From Collybia mongolica (lineage: Eukaryota; Basidiomycota; Agaricomycetes; Agaricales; Clitocybaceae): a stretch of DNA of 64,000 bases. The stretch is from contig JAAXNY010000015.1 of the NCBI GenBank assembly GCA_013420905.1, positions 1 to 64,000 of the forward strand, read 5' to 3'. The translations under genes were made by a program, and so were the position numbers. The notes under the pieces were generated by a model, which saw only the letters and a list, made by a program, of their open reading frames with translations, searched no databases and was not told the DNA's origin. Position 1 is the stretch's first letter; every line of letters begins with the position of its first letter. Of the stretch, positions 20,878-31,846 are shown in pieces.

Positions 20878-22023
20878 GTAAGCGGTAATAAAGGATTAGA
20901 GTCGAGCTCCAAGACGGCTAATCAGAGTGAACTAGTCTAATGGATAATACACTATCAGTACAGAGGACTATGAGTACGGTCTATTATTAGTCCTATTCAC
21001 CATGCCCGGTTACAACCTCGGTGTCTTAGTTCATAAGTAACCGTTGTAGTATGATATCATTAGTCCGGGGATCATCATTAATAGGAGAAGTAATTGTAAA
21101 TTCGGGACTTGCACAACCCGATCCTAGTCAGGGGTACTTGGTGTTAACTACCGGAAGCAACGGGACACCGTGAATAACAACCGGGACAATCAGGGGGAGT
21201 AAACGACAGTGCCGCGCTGTTTTAAATAACAAAGCGCGCGGTCGGGACTTGATAAGAGTTTAGCCCGCTCTTTCAATATTTGATAAGTAACCAGTAAACG
21301 ACATAATTGGCACGCGTGGCGCGCGCGCCAAGCTGTAGTAGACGCGTTGGTATTGAATACAGATCCTTGGCGCACGGGAGCGCGGTTCCGTGTAAAATTT
21401 ACAATTCCGTATGATATTTAGTTTGTACATTATAAATAGACTGTAGATGAGTAGCGCTAAGGCAAGGAATCTTGCCCCCACTTCGCGCGACTATAGAGTA
21501 TACAAATCACATTTGTTAAAACACTATTGCGTGTCCGAATTAAGGATCAGATTGCTTCAACGTGTCTTGATTGGAATTGATTGGAGAACCACAGAATTAA
21601 AGAAGCTTAGTTCACTTGGAACTTAGTACCGTATTGTCCGTTGGAATTACTAGGCACTTGGCCTAAGTGCACTTGGCACTGTATTGTTTGATAAGTCGCT
21701 TGGACTTATAGATCCGCTTGGGATCGCTAATAATTGAACGTACACTTGGTACTCAGTCTATTGGATCGAGAGATTTTATAAATATACCTAGCAGGTTTTT
21801 GAACCTGTGTTGAAGCTTTTGTCTAAATCGAACCCGTTGAGAGATCATTGGAAAGGGCTTTGGCTAGTACTATTCAAAGCTTAGTGCTTCTAAGCACTTG
21901 AACCCGAACTCAAAACAGGCAATTCCTACTGTTCGTGTGTTGATTGTTAGGTTTGGTGTGTGTGTGTGTGAAGGATTACATTACATAGCATCAGCGCACT
22001 TATAGCCCAGGAGCCCCCTTTCA
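20806..22023 (+). repeat. Solo LTR of element 1 nested in gypsy2 copy B
   Basis: 1,218 bp from TGATAGGG to CCCCTTTCA, plus orientation, flanked by a 4-bp duplication GCGG (AGCGG if the shared A is counted). Removing it restores the pol frame Tyr-Pro-Leu-Ser-Val-Ala. It has a TATAAATA box at 21,431-21,438, the hairpin array at 21,609-21,752 and a (TG)n run near 21,956. It sits at exactly the site occupied by full-length element 1 in copy A. Confidence 0.92.
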
Positions 22024-23101
22024 GCGGGTAGACCTTGCAGGATTTCCCTTCTGCGTCGCGGACGAGTTCGATCGCGTGGTCCCACGGTTGGCGATCTGGG
22101 AGAGCATCGAAGGACGTCTTGGAGAACACATCCTCAAATTCGTGGACGTGCGCCGGTGCTAGATCGAAAAACGTCTTGGGTTGCACATTACGATCAAAGG
22201 AGTCTGCGATCTGCTGGGACGCGTTCTTCCGGGCTTCCGTTTGGATCTTTTCCGCTAGTCGCTGCGAGATGGTTTGGGTTGTCCGAATCTCTTCCGGTGC
22301 CTTCTGAAACTGTCCTGGTTCGCCGATGTTGACCACGAAGATACGGTCGCCCTCTTTGATGCAATCTTCAAGGGCGATATCTCCTTCGTGCTCAGAGTCG
22401 GGAACCTCTCCAATTTCTGTTTCTGGTTCGGGCATGGGTCCTGCGTGACAGGCGTTGATGCGGGCCTCCAATTTACGCTTCTCCGCCTTTTCCGATTTAA
22501 CCTCGTTCGCGCAGGTCCAACATTTGTCGGGACAGCGACTCATCTTCACCTCGTTGGTCTGCCAGTTGATCTCCAGGTTGTGCTCCTGCAACCAAGTGTA
22601 GCCCAGTATGAGATCCTGCTTCCCTAGGCTGGTGACCGCGAAGTGGGTGCGTTCTGAGTGACCGTTGTACTGGAGGATGAGGTCTACGATCTCCGAAATA
22701 GACCCGTTCTCGTTCGGAGTGCCGTCGACGTTGAACACCGGAATAGTGCGAACTAGCTTGCGCGAGGTCAACCTGTTCCTCCGCACGAATTCAGAATCGA
22801 TGAAAAGGCCCGTTGCTCCCGAGTCTACCAAGCTGTTCGTCGCGAATGTCTCGCCTGTGTTGGTCGTCTGAAGTTCAATCTTGAGCTTCAGCGAGCGAGT
22901 GCTGGGGGTGGCGGCGACTACAAATCGCTTGGGTAAAGCTCGTTCCCATCGGGGGAGTCTCTGGCGCGGCGGTTTAGGGACAGGGATGGTATCTTGTACG
23001 GCTTCTGTAGTAGTTTCGGGTGTTTGGGAACTTTCAATTGTATTCTCAACTTCTAAACACGCGAACCTATTTACAGATGACAGCAAGGGCGTACTGTTCA
23101 C
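22024..23101 (-). CDS. Gypsy2 copy B protease and RT N-terminus
   Basis: About 360 codons ending where the element 1 LTR was inserted. A retropepsin core is clear: NSLVDSGATGLFID (D-S-G-A active site) and DLILGYTWLQEHNLEINW. It continues into the RT N-terminus with VFSKTSFDALPDRQPWDHAIEL and ends at Tyr-Pro-Leu. A CX2C-like pair lies between the two. The frame overlaps the last bases of Gag (23,098), consistent with frameshift expression. The tail after 22,024 is LTR-derived. Confidence 0.88.
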
Positions 23102-24412
23102 TCGCTGTCCGCTACAAAACCCTCTTGAGTGGTTGCGAACGTTTCCCCTTCTTCCGCCAGCAGTTCAACTTGTGCGTCTATCATCGCGAAGATGTGCTGC
23201 GCGAACTCATGCTGCTCCTCCATTGACATGAACCGCGTGTCGTAGCGGAGGGGGCAGTCCTTCTGGAAATGGCCCGGCTGCTTACATCGGTGGCAGGTCT
23301 CGATGTTCGTTCGAGCCCTCCGCATCGCATCTACATCCATCGGAACCGGTGGAGGGAGAGCAGGGGGCGGCGGAGGTGGTGGTGGCGCCATCCGTTGCAG
23401 CGTCGGGGCTGAGAAGTGCAGCGGTGCGCGAAACGCCGAGGTAGTGCGTGCGGGAGGTGCGCGAGCCGCCGGTTTAGTGCTCAGGAAGGCCTCGTTGGTG
23501 AGGCGGTTTTCATCGCACTTCATTGCCGCTACATACCACTGTTCCGGCTGATTGTCTGCTGGTCGTCCCACTGCCATCGTCGCGATCTGCAACTGAATCT
23601 CCCCGCTCAGTCCCTTCCGGTACTTCACCACAATCGTCAACCCCTCCTTGTATCCCGACTTGTCGATGAGATCCCTGAACTCATCCGTGTAGTCGTCCAC
23701 CGATCGCGATCCTTGGTGGTAGCTGCTCGTTTCCAACCTCGTAATCGCCCGCTGCGCTTCGCTCTGCACGAAGAAGTTGACCGCGAAGTCGGTGCGGAAT
23801 AGGGCCCATGTCGTGTACTTCGGGTTCCCGGTAGCGGTCTGGTATCACATGGCCCGGTCCGCGAACAGATACGCTCGGCCTTTCTTCATGAAGGTGTACG
23901 CCCACCGTACCTGCGTCACTTCATCCACGAACTGGTGTGGTACAAGATTTATATACAGTTCGCATGCGTTAATGAACGCACGCCCTCGTTCGCGCGATCC
24001 GTCGAAGTCATCGGGAAGCGATGGCCGGAGTGCCGAAGGTCGTCCCGAATTAACGTGGGTCGCGGGGGGAGGTGTTGATACATTATTTACAGGGGCGCTG
24101 GGTGCAGGGGTATTGACCGGGGGTGGGGGAGCCGCGGTTTGGAGCGCGATCAGCGCGTTGATGCTGTCGGTGAGCTTCTTAAGCTGCTCGGCTTGTTCCT
24201 CCGCCTTCCTATTGAGATCTCCTACGTCTCATTTGATGTTATCCATCCTCGTTTCAGCGTCCATCGGCCGGAGTAGGAGTTCCACTTCTAGTTCGGAGGA
24301 GGGTGGAGAGGGCGATTCTCGCACGGTCTTGACGGATTCTGTATCGGAGCTGACAGTTTCTGCTGATCGGAATTTGGCAATGGCTGCGGTGAGGTCACGG
24401 TCTCTGCTGGTG
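23098..24412 (-). pseudogene. gag: Gypsy2 copy B gag, two premature TGA stops
   Basis: The frame runs from the PBS to 23,098 and encodes a Pro-rich linker, a capsid core (from SLPDDFDGSRERGRAF, through WALFRTDFAVNFF, to YHQGSRSVDDYTDEFRDLI), a polyproline run, and a CCHC knuckle CHRCKQPGHFQKDCP. In-frame TGA codons at 24,229-24,231 and 23,845-23,847 break it. Both can be read as CGA turned to TGA, a CpG transition. The copy therefore cannot make full Gag. Confidence 0.85.
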
Positions 24413-24422
24413 AGAGAATTCT
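24413..24422 (-). promoter_or_regulatory. Self-priming type primer-binding region of gypsy2
   Basis: Two bases inside the 5' LTR the minus strand reads AGAATTCTCT, complementary to AGAGAATTCT that lies 33 bp after the TATATA box in the LTR, where transcription should start. No TGG tRNA-type site is present. This arrangement is that of Tf1/sushi elements, which prime from their own RNA 5' end. The near-palindromic core is a caution. Confidence 0.55.
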
Positions 24423-24424
24423 AC

Positions 24425-24930
24425 TGTAAGGGCAACTCCGGCGGAGTGCGCGCGAACTTAGTAGAGCGGGCCGACGCTGGTGGAGGGGATCCTAAGTTGA
24501 TGTATTCACTTGTACGACATATGTACTACTCACCTGGTGGAGGGGATCCTAAGAGAATTCTCTGAGGAGCCTCCATCAGGGGGGGTGTGCTATATACCTA
24601 GTACTACATTAAATACACGTTCCCGGTGCGGTACGACGACACGCGTTGGGCTAGCAAAGGTCACGTGACCGTGCCCTTGATAGTCCAAACAAGTGCGAAG
24701 TCCGGCGGCGAACTGCGCGCGAAGTAGAGAGTGGGGGTGCGTGTGGGCGTAGGTAATGAACATGCGATGTAGTGAATGTAATTGAGTGAGCGCGAAGTAA
24801 GCAGAGAAATTGTATCGTAAGTCGGCGGGATGACTGAGTCGCGAATCGGCGAAGTAGAAGTCGGCGGAGTGAGATTCGGCGAAGTAAGGCTAGATCGGCG
24901 AAGTAAGGCGGAAATGGAGTTCCCCTTACA
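24425..24930 (-). repeat. 5' LTR of gypsy2 copy B
   Basis: 506 bp, TG...CA, with CCTCC outside at 24,931-24,935. By CpG-site pattern it is closer to the LTR at 15,630-16,133 (four CpG differences plus a local 2-bp change) than to its present partner at 17,412-17,917 (seven). Confidence 0.93.
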
Positions 24931-25247
24931 CCTCCCCTGTTGACATAGAATTCAACACATGGCACCGTGCGAGGGATGGATGGTATGTGGTTACTTATGG
25001 GAAGGAAGTTGGTGTCTTCCAGGGAATGTAAGTCTTTATTTATCCCTCAATGTCGCACCAGCTGATTTCCTCCAGCCACCGTGTACACCCACTTGTCAAT
25101 GGCGTCCCTGGCAACTTCAGCAAGCATTACCCCACCCGTGAGGCTGCAGACGCCGCGTGGGCTGAGGCTCTGGAGAGTGGAAACTACAGAGTCATCCAGG
25201 TCGCATCTGTTCACCGTGGTAGCGCCGTCCAACCATGGGGTGCTTGA
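24931..25247 (+). pseudogene. 3' part of host gene with viroplasmin/RNase H1 N-terminal-like domain
   Basis: After the CCTCC duplication the plus strand encodes EFNTWHRARDGWYVVTYGKE, the start of a viroplasmin-type fold (as at the N-terminus of RNase H1, which grips RNA/DNA hybrids). It ends at a GTAAGT donor after a Gly codon. An exon after ..TTTCCTCCAG continues HRVHPLVNGVPGNF and HYPTREAADAAWAEA, the second half of the same domain, ending at 25,247. The upstream exons are found inverted at 16,134-16,330. The gene is split by gypsy2 copy B and by the later inversion. Confidence 0.78.
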
Positions 25248-26340
25248 AGGTATGTTCACTCTCTCTCACCATCTGGCTACAAACTGAGAAGATGCGCAGT
25301 TTTTTCTATCTTGATCATGGTCCTTGCACACGTCGCCACCTGGAGCTCACTCTCCATATTCTTGGACACTACCTTTTGCTGCACCACTGTACACTATCTG
25401 CACTCATAGAATCTTGGACTCGTATAGATCCTCAGACTTGTAGATAACCTCGGACTTCATATATAATCTTGAGCTTGTATATACCATTTTGTATTTGTAG
25501 TACAACGTGAATAAATTTTTTCTTGGTGTTGTAATTTTTTTTTCAGTCTTGAAAAAGCAATGCACCATTATCAAATGCCTTTTGAAGAGCATCGGGTCCA
25601 TCTGTGCCATTACACCATAAGTCCTGCAGACAGTGGATCACTCAATGCACAGGCCGCGCGACTTCCAATAGTTGCGCGTGTCCTCTATTTCCAGAAAAGG
25701 TCAGAACGGCCCCTTGAAACGACATAATTTCGCGATGAAGGTCTTCGAATGCCTTGATTTGAATATCTAAGGCTTGGGCTGCAGCATCGAATGGGCTGTC
25801 CACAAGAGCTTGCAGGAAATTCACATATAAACTGTTGAAAAAGGTGTGACTGCTGTTGCTGAGTAGACGATGGTATGTTGCTCTGAATTTGTCCAGATTT
25901 GGTAGCGCGCATTGCTGATCCGTTTTTGCAGACAATGAAGCACTGTGGCCGGATTAGCCTGGAAAAAATGCAGGAAATGAGGGTATATATACGACATACA
26001 TTTGTTTGGATGTAGTTTTGTGAGGCTCTCTGCGGGATTGGTATGCGGATTGCGCCTTGCACTAATTTCAGCCTTGTGGCTGTAGTTGAACAAAAACATG
26101 AGTTGGGCAATCTCGTTTCGTTCTTAAACTGTATTAACCTACCGCACATAGTATCGTTGACTCTTGGCACGGTTTGCAACTTCCTGTTCTTCACGAGTTT
26201 TGTACAATTTTTGGCGAGGCATGTCAATTCAGATGGACGAAGAGGTGTGAAAAGCGTAATGAAGCTGTAACCTTCGTGTTGTTGTCTTACTTTTTCAGGA
26301 ATTCAGTTCATAATGCAAAACTATCACTGGCCAAAAACTA
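25248..26340. other. Region without a confident gene
   Basis: 25,400-25,510 holds a weak run of degenerate ~20-22 bp units (..ACTTGTAGATA../..CTTGTATATA..). A minus-strand open frame at 25,642-25,935 encodes a plausible helical peptide (FNSLYVNFLQALVDSPFDAA) but I found no consistent splice to upstream exons. It may be a remnant of a transposon-associated gene. Confidence 0.4.
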
Positions 26341-26354
26341 TCATGCTATTATAT

Positions 26355-27147
26355 AGGTTCCTGCATTTTGGGCTGCAGAGAATGACAGAACACTGTGCAA
26401 CAAGCAGAATGTTTTTGTCGGTGTGATGTCATCTCTTCCCGATCTGGCCTTCGTATGGTCCGACAGTCCCACCGATGCCTGGGAAACGACTGTACAGTAG
26501 CTATTCAGCCACTTCTTGCCCATCAACGTTGAGTATTGCAACCCAATACCATATGAGTGTCAGGTCAGATTTTTTGGCTTTTTATTATCGTGCCCTGGAC
26601 TGACAATCATGAAGATTTCAATTGCAGATTCGGACACGCCCAAATGGATACGACCCTGATTGGGTTCCCTTATTTGATTTTGCCGGTCTTCTCCTTCCGG
26701 CATTCAAGGCCTCAATAGCATCCAACGATTGTGAAGTTCCCCATCGCATGATCAGAGATGCTTATGCAAAATGGTCAGAGTTCTCTCCTCAGACAGATGC
26801 TCGCAAGGTAACACAACATCACCGGGTATGGAAATTTTTCTCTTGTGTGCGTGCGTGTAATTCTGACTATTGTTAAGGACCTTTGGGATCTTCTGAAGAT
26901 GCGTTACATAGCCAACATGGTGCATCGGAAGATGGCAGGGTTACCATGGGCACAAGAGGATACGGCGATGTACCGGAATGACCAGTATAGCGATCTCCTG
27001 GAGATCACCTGGGGAAAATGGGACCCTTGTCGTCCAGCAAACTATGTTCTTGGTGATGGTGAAGGCTTTTCAACTTGGGCCAAGTACGTAGAATACATAA
27101 AGGGGATATTGCCGGTTGTGGGAGGCGAGATAATTGAACCTAGGTAG
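26355..27147 (+). pseudogene. Decayed hypothetical gene upstream of the KDZ transposase
   Basis: Exons read FWAAENDRTLCNK and beyond, with a TAG near 26,500, then an intron, then NGYDPDWVPLFDFAGLLLPA to the donor at about 26,809, another intron, and DLWDLLKMRYIAN to a TAG at 27,147. The two downstream exons are open and well spliced. No function is recognised. One in-frame stop and the lack of a clear start mark it as a remnant. Confidence 0.5.
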
Positions 27148-27250
27148 TGATATTCAAAATATTTTGTTGATTTAGACGTGAATGGCATGTGACCTGAAAT
27201 TCAACATTCAACATCCCAATTAGGAAAGCAACACACGTTCAACTTTGCTC

Positions 27251-30200
27251 ATGCTGTCGAAATTCAGCAAATGGGCCAATCCCCACAAGAGACGGAAAAT
27301 CATTTCAGAGTCTGTTGTTCATTCTCCAAATGTTTCTCACCCACAGCCTCTTTCCCAACCGCAAAGTACAATCATTCTGCCTCTTCATCGACAGTCCGTG
27401 TTGACCAGGTAATCATTCAGGGCCATGATGAGTTGACCTTTGGCGATGCTGAACATGATGAGCATCCACCCATGGACTTGGAAGTCTTCGAGTTTTCACA
27501 TCCGGAGCTAGAGGACTCCCCTGCTGTAGTTGGGGTCCTACACCCCACGAAGCGACCAAAATACAAATCGGTTTGTTTCTTTCTATTTCAGATTGCTTTC
27601 AATTATAAACTATTTGGCAGGATCATCCTCTTGAAGTGTGGATGGCTCACATCAATGAATTTGTCTCTGAGTTCCTGAGACTGGAAGGTCGGGGGTCCGT
27701 GCATAGCCCTCATTGCGCGTCATGTCAAACAACATTCAATGTCGAACTCTACCGATGCAATGACTGTTGTGATTGCCGACTTTTTTGTGGGCCTTGCATT
27801 GTTGCTGTCCATCAAACCAATCCATTTCATCGGCCTCAGGTAAGCGGTCCCACCCTCTCACTCATCAATCACTGGTGCACCACTAACGTTCAGTTTTCTC
27901 AGCGATGGAACAATCAACATTTCGAGTACAAACCACTTGCCGAGATCGACCCTGCTTTTTTCATTCAGCTGGGCCACCTCGTTGGAGAGCGATGTCCCAT
28001 TCCCGAAGTTGCTATCAACAAGTTTACCGTATTGGACGTCAACGGCATCCACTCCATTCCCATCAAATACTGTGCCTGCCTTGCAAATCAAGGCACTAGC
28101 CGCATTGCCCAACTGCTACAACATTGCCTCTTCCCTGCCACCGTCTCGAACCCTGCCACACTCGCCACCTTTCGTGTTCTGCGACATTTTCAAATGCTAA
28201 GCTTTATGTCGAAGATATCCGCTATGGAATATTATCAAACGCTGGTTCGTCTGACTGACAACACAGGCTTGAATCCACCACCAGTGAGTATGCTGTTGAT
28301 GAAATCAATTGTTGATGCTCATGCTTACAGTACATTTCATCAGGACCGACAACGAGAGTTTCGCCGGATGATACGCGAGTGGCGCCACGTCACACTTCTC
28401 AAGCGCAAAGGCCGGGGACATGATCCGGGCGGAGTTCAGGCCACGCGGCAAGGGGAGTGCGCGGTTCTTTGTCCAGCGTGCCCACAGCCAGGAATAAATA
28501 TTGATGATAACTGGAAGGATATGGCGCAAAAACCGTGAGCATCATAATTGTACTTGTAGACACGTCCTAACAAGATTATTTAGCTGGCTTTACACACTTT
28601 TTCTCGCAATGGATGCCTCTTTCCGGGCGCGCCGTCTCAATGTATCGTCCGATCGCCTCGACCCAGGCCTCAATCAAGGTTACGCGTATTTTGTGGAGAA
28701 TGAGGCTTTCCGCCGGCATTTGGAGGCATACGACACGATTCAGGAGGAGCAACCATCCGGTTGCAACAACTTTGATGCCATCAAGCTCGCAAATGTAAGG
28801 GGGGGGCGAGGTATCGCGGCTAGCGGCATTGCTGCATGCGGATGTGCACGCCACGACATGCGCAGGCCTACGTCAGTGGGGGACCTTCAGAAAGGAGAAC
28901 GGTACGCACATCTTTCACATGTATTTCATGTCGAGGCTAACCCCAGTCGGTCAGATACGTTAACATGGATTATGTTTTGCTGAGCAGCATGACAAACCTC
29001 GCGGCTCCTGGTCTGGCGATTCTTTTCCTCGCCTTGGCCTATGATATAGCATGCCAATACATCACGAACTTCTTCAAACGCATGGAGCAGTATCCCGCAA
29101 ACCTACGCCTACAACAAACCAAACAAGACATCATTGCGCTCATCCCGAAATTCCACTTACCTGCCCATAACGAAAATTGCCAGCTCAACTACTCTTTTAA
29201 CTACACCATGCACGTAGGACGAACCAACGGCGAAGCGTCAGAGCGTGGATGGGCAGCCATTGATGCGCTAGCAGCCAGTACGAAGGAGATGGGTCCAGGC
29301 TCGCGACGGGATACACTTGATGATCACTTTGGTGATCAGAATTGGCGGAAGACAGTCGCGATGGGTGAGTACTTCGTCACACATAGGAATAGGGCTTAAT
29401 CGATTGAACGCAGGACATGCTCTGTATGCTAAATGGTCACATGCACTTGCTGAACGGAAACGCATGAAGGATGCTTTTGACGGCCTCACAGCATCGCGAC
29501 CTCCGGCTTCTATCACAACCTGGGAGAGTATGATCACAGCCTGGGAGCGAGACCACGTTCAAGTCAATCCATTTGCAACCACGTTGCGCCGTGAGTTATC
29601 TTTCTTCTCGTACATCAACAGCATTGATAGACAAGTTTGCAGCCTTGACAAGCACTGCTGTCCGTCGCAAGCTGGCTGAGGAAGATTCAAAAACCACGGA
29701 TGAGTCTGAAGTCCTACATCCTGAGGTAACACCTGCATTGCTCATCACTAAAGGCCTGGAGCTTGAAGAAGCCCAGTAAGTAAGAGTTTTGACCCATCGC
29801 AACCGGTGTGAACATTTTGTAGGCGAAAACTCCAGTCTGATGCCGAGGTCCTATCACAACATGCAACGGACCTCCAGACATCGAAGATCCTCGAGCGAGG
29901 GAACGCCCTGAGAAGGCGTATCGCAGGATGGGCAAGCGTTCAGCAGTTATACATGCCCCCTGTTGCGCGACTCCGGCTTAAAGACGAGGAGGCTGGTGGT
30001 GAGGTCCTTCGCCCGTTTGATATCAAATTGTACTTGCCGTCAGAGATTATTGGTTTAGGGAGCTGCGAGAAGCACCTGCAGGAATACGAGTGGCTGTTAC
30101 GCGAAGCCCAAGCACTCGATGCGTTGGCGTCACTCCGTCAACACTTCTTATGTCGTACTCACCTCCTTCACGACAAAAACGCCAATGTACGCGGTCAGCG

Positions 30201-31715
30201 ACAAAAGCTACGCTCGTGGACCGCAATCCATGCGCTGGATAGTGCAGTGAAGATGGATGTGAGTTGATATCGGAAAGCACGAAGAGCACTCGAAGCACTC
30301 TCTGTACCGTTGGGGAAGCCGAAATCCTGGGAAGGCATCTACAAGCGACTGGAACCGGATGACATACGTGGCTTGTCGGTAGCAGAGAATAGGCACACGC
30401 AGGGTACTCAAGAAGTCTCGTGGATATGGAAGGTGCCAAATTGGGAGGGAAGAGAATCGGAGGAGCTCGACGAAGGTAAATACATTCGATTATTTCCAAC
30501 ACCTATTACTAATTTGATATTGCAGGTCTCCGAATTGAATGGTGTAAGGCTCGTGCTCGGTCACGTCGGTGGGCAGAGGAGGTCGAACTACTGGAGGAAG
30601 AAATGAATCGGGTGGTGCGGTTCTTCAGGTATAGTGATGTGCAGGGCCCGGCTCAAAGCCCGAAAGCCCAGGTAGCCGGGCCGTTAAAGCCCGAGCCCAG
30701 CCGAGCCGGGATGAAGGGCTTGGTGGGCTCAAGGGCTCGGCTTGGGGTGTCAAAAGCCCGAGCCGAGCCCTCGAGCCCGGGCTTGATGCGTTGGCGTTGA
30801 CGCGTCTCAGTAGCATGTGTCACACATTTTTTTTGCAACCAATTCCATGAGGACCACCTGTACAGTTCTTCAGCCACCATCAATATCAACCAGAAAAAGA
30901 AAGTGTTACCCAACGACAAGTCTTACCTGCCGATTATTTGTTTTCGATGTCAACAAAGTCTGGAGCTTCGTCGGTTCGCCCAAAACGGCTGATAACCGCT
31001 TCAGGAAAGGTGCTCCACTCATCACATTCTGAACAACCGGCGCTACCATCGCACAAGCGGGCTATTCAAGCTCGACGGGCTGAAGACTCAGAGGCCGCCA
31101 AGGACTGCCAGTGCGAGAGATGAAGACCATCCCCACCTGTAATAACTGATCGAGCCTCTACTCCACCTCCTTCTAGTACCTCGGCTTCACTTGAGGGCTT
31201 CGAGGATGATGAGGAAGGGGGTGTATTTGTTCAAAGTATTTCGTAACTACTTGTTCTACATATTTGACAACTTTTGCCCTATCAAGCCCAGGCTTAAGCC
31301 CAAGCCGAGCCCGAGCCGAGCCCGAGCCCTCTACAAGGGCCCGGCTCGTGTCGTCAACAAGCCTGAGCCCCCCTAAGCCGAGCCCAAGCCCGGGCTTTTG
31401 AGCCGAGCCGGGCCCTGCACATCACTATTCAGGTACTACGAAGCAACTTGGTTGTCCTATGCACAGGCTCCATTGTTGGAGTCGGTAGGGATCGAAGAGG
31501 GTCGACGCGCATATGCCTTTCGCCAGGCCTCGATCTATCAGAAGCTGCGGGAACACTGCGAGGGGATCTGGCAGCCCGTAAAATCACCTGAACGACGTGT
31601 GGCTTTGGAGAATGGTAGCAATCAGAAGCGGAAGTATGCAGTTGAAAATACATATAAGGAAGCGCGAGAGCAGGAGGTAAACGAAGCGGCGGGGGAGAAC
31701 GATTTGGACCTGTAA
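27251..31715 (+). pseudogene. KDZ (Kyakuja-Dileera-Zisupton) transposase gene, disrupted
   Basis: A many-intron transposase. After a short N-terminal exon (frame unclear near 27,400) come HDELTFGDAEHDEH, a CxC2-type cysteine cluster (HCASCQTTFNVELYRC ... CGPC), then the KDZ catalytic domain: LFLAMDASFR, CARHDMRRPTSVGDLQKGER, LAYDIACQYITNFFKR, IPKFHLPAHN, GRTNGEASERGWAAID and STKEMGPGSRRDTL, carrying the conserved acidic residues. A coiled, charged C-terminal part follows. Lesions are a TGA at 30,265-30,267 (Ser-stop-Tyr-Arg, compatible with CGA) and a hAT MITE at 30,632-31,427 between RFFR and YYEATW. Flanking transposon ends were not identified. Confidence 0.88.
30632..31427. mobile_element. 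Non-autonomous hAT element (MITE) inside the KDZ gene
   Basis: 796 bp with perfect terminal inverted repeats beginning TAGTGATGTGCAGGGCCCGG and an 8-bp target duplication TTCAGGTA at 30,624-30,631 and 31,428-31,435, both hallmarks of hAT. Both ends hold many subterminal copies of GAGCC/GGGCTCGG motifs, the kind of array hAT transposases bind. There is no transposase frame, so it must have moved with an enzyme from elsewhere. Confidence 0.92.
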
Positions 31716-31765
31716 TTATTTATTTATTTGTATTTCATACATTAGCCGAAAGCATGACATTCGCA

Positions 31766-31846
31766 GGTCATCATACATGGAACGAGGTGCACAGTCAGCA
31801 GCATATATCAACAGGTCATCATACATGGAACGAAGTGCAGGGTCAG
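31766..31846. repeat. Two 35-bp direct repeats
   Basis: CAGGTCATCATACATGGAAC and the following ~15 bases occur at 31,766 and again at 31,812, differing at about two positions. Just downstream of the KDZ gene; possible remnant of the element's end. Confidence 0.55.

Larger units (their letters stand above)
17412..24930 (-). mobile_element. Gypsy2 copy B, full length, carrying a nested solo LTR
   Basis: Read on the minus strand: 5' LTR 24,930-24,425, PBS region, gag (two TGA stops), protease, solo LTR of element 1 (22,023-20,806), pol, 3' LTR. Without the nested LTR it is about 6.3 kb, normal for a chromodomain gypsy element. Flanks CCTCC (right) and ATTTT (left) do not match each other, but CCTCC matches the reverse complement of the copy A right flank. 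Confidence 0.93.

Noticed and set aside
17412..24930. RIP (repeat-induced point mutation) as the cause of the TGA stops
   Set aside because: Changes sit at CpG and are few (about 1.4% of LTR bases), unlike the dense mutation of classic RIP; CpG methylation decay explains them better.
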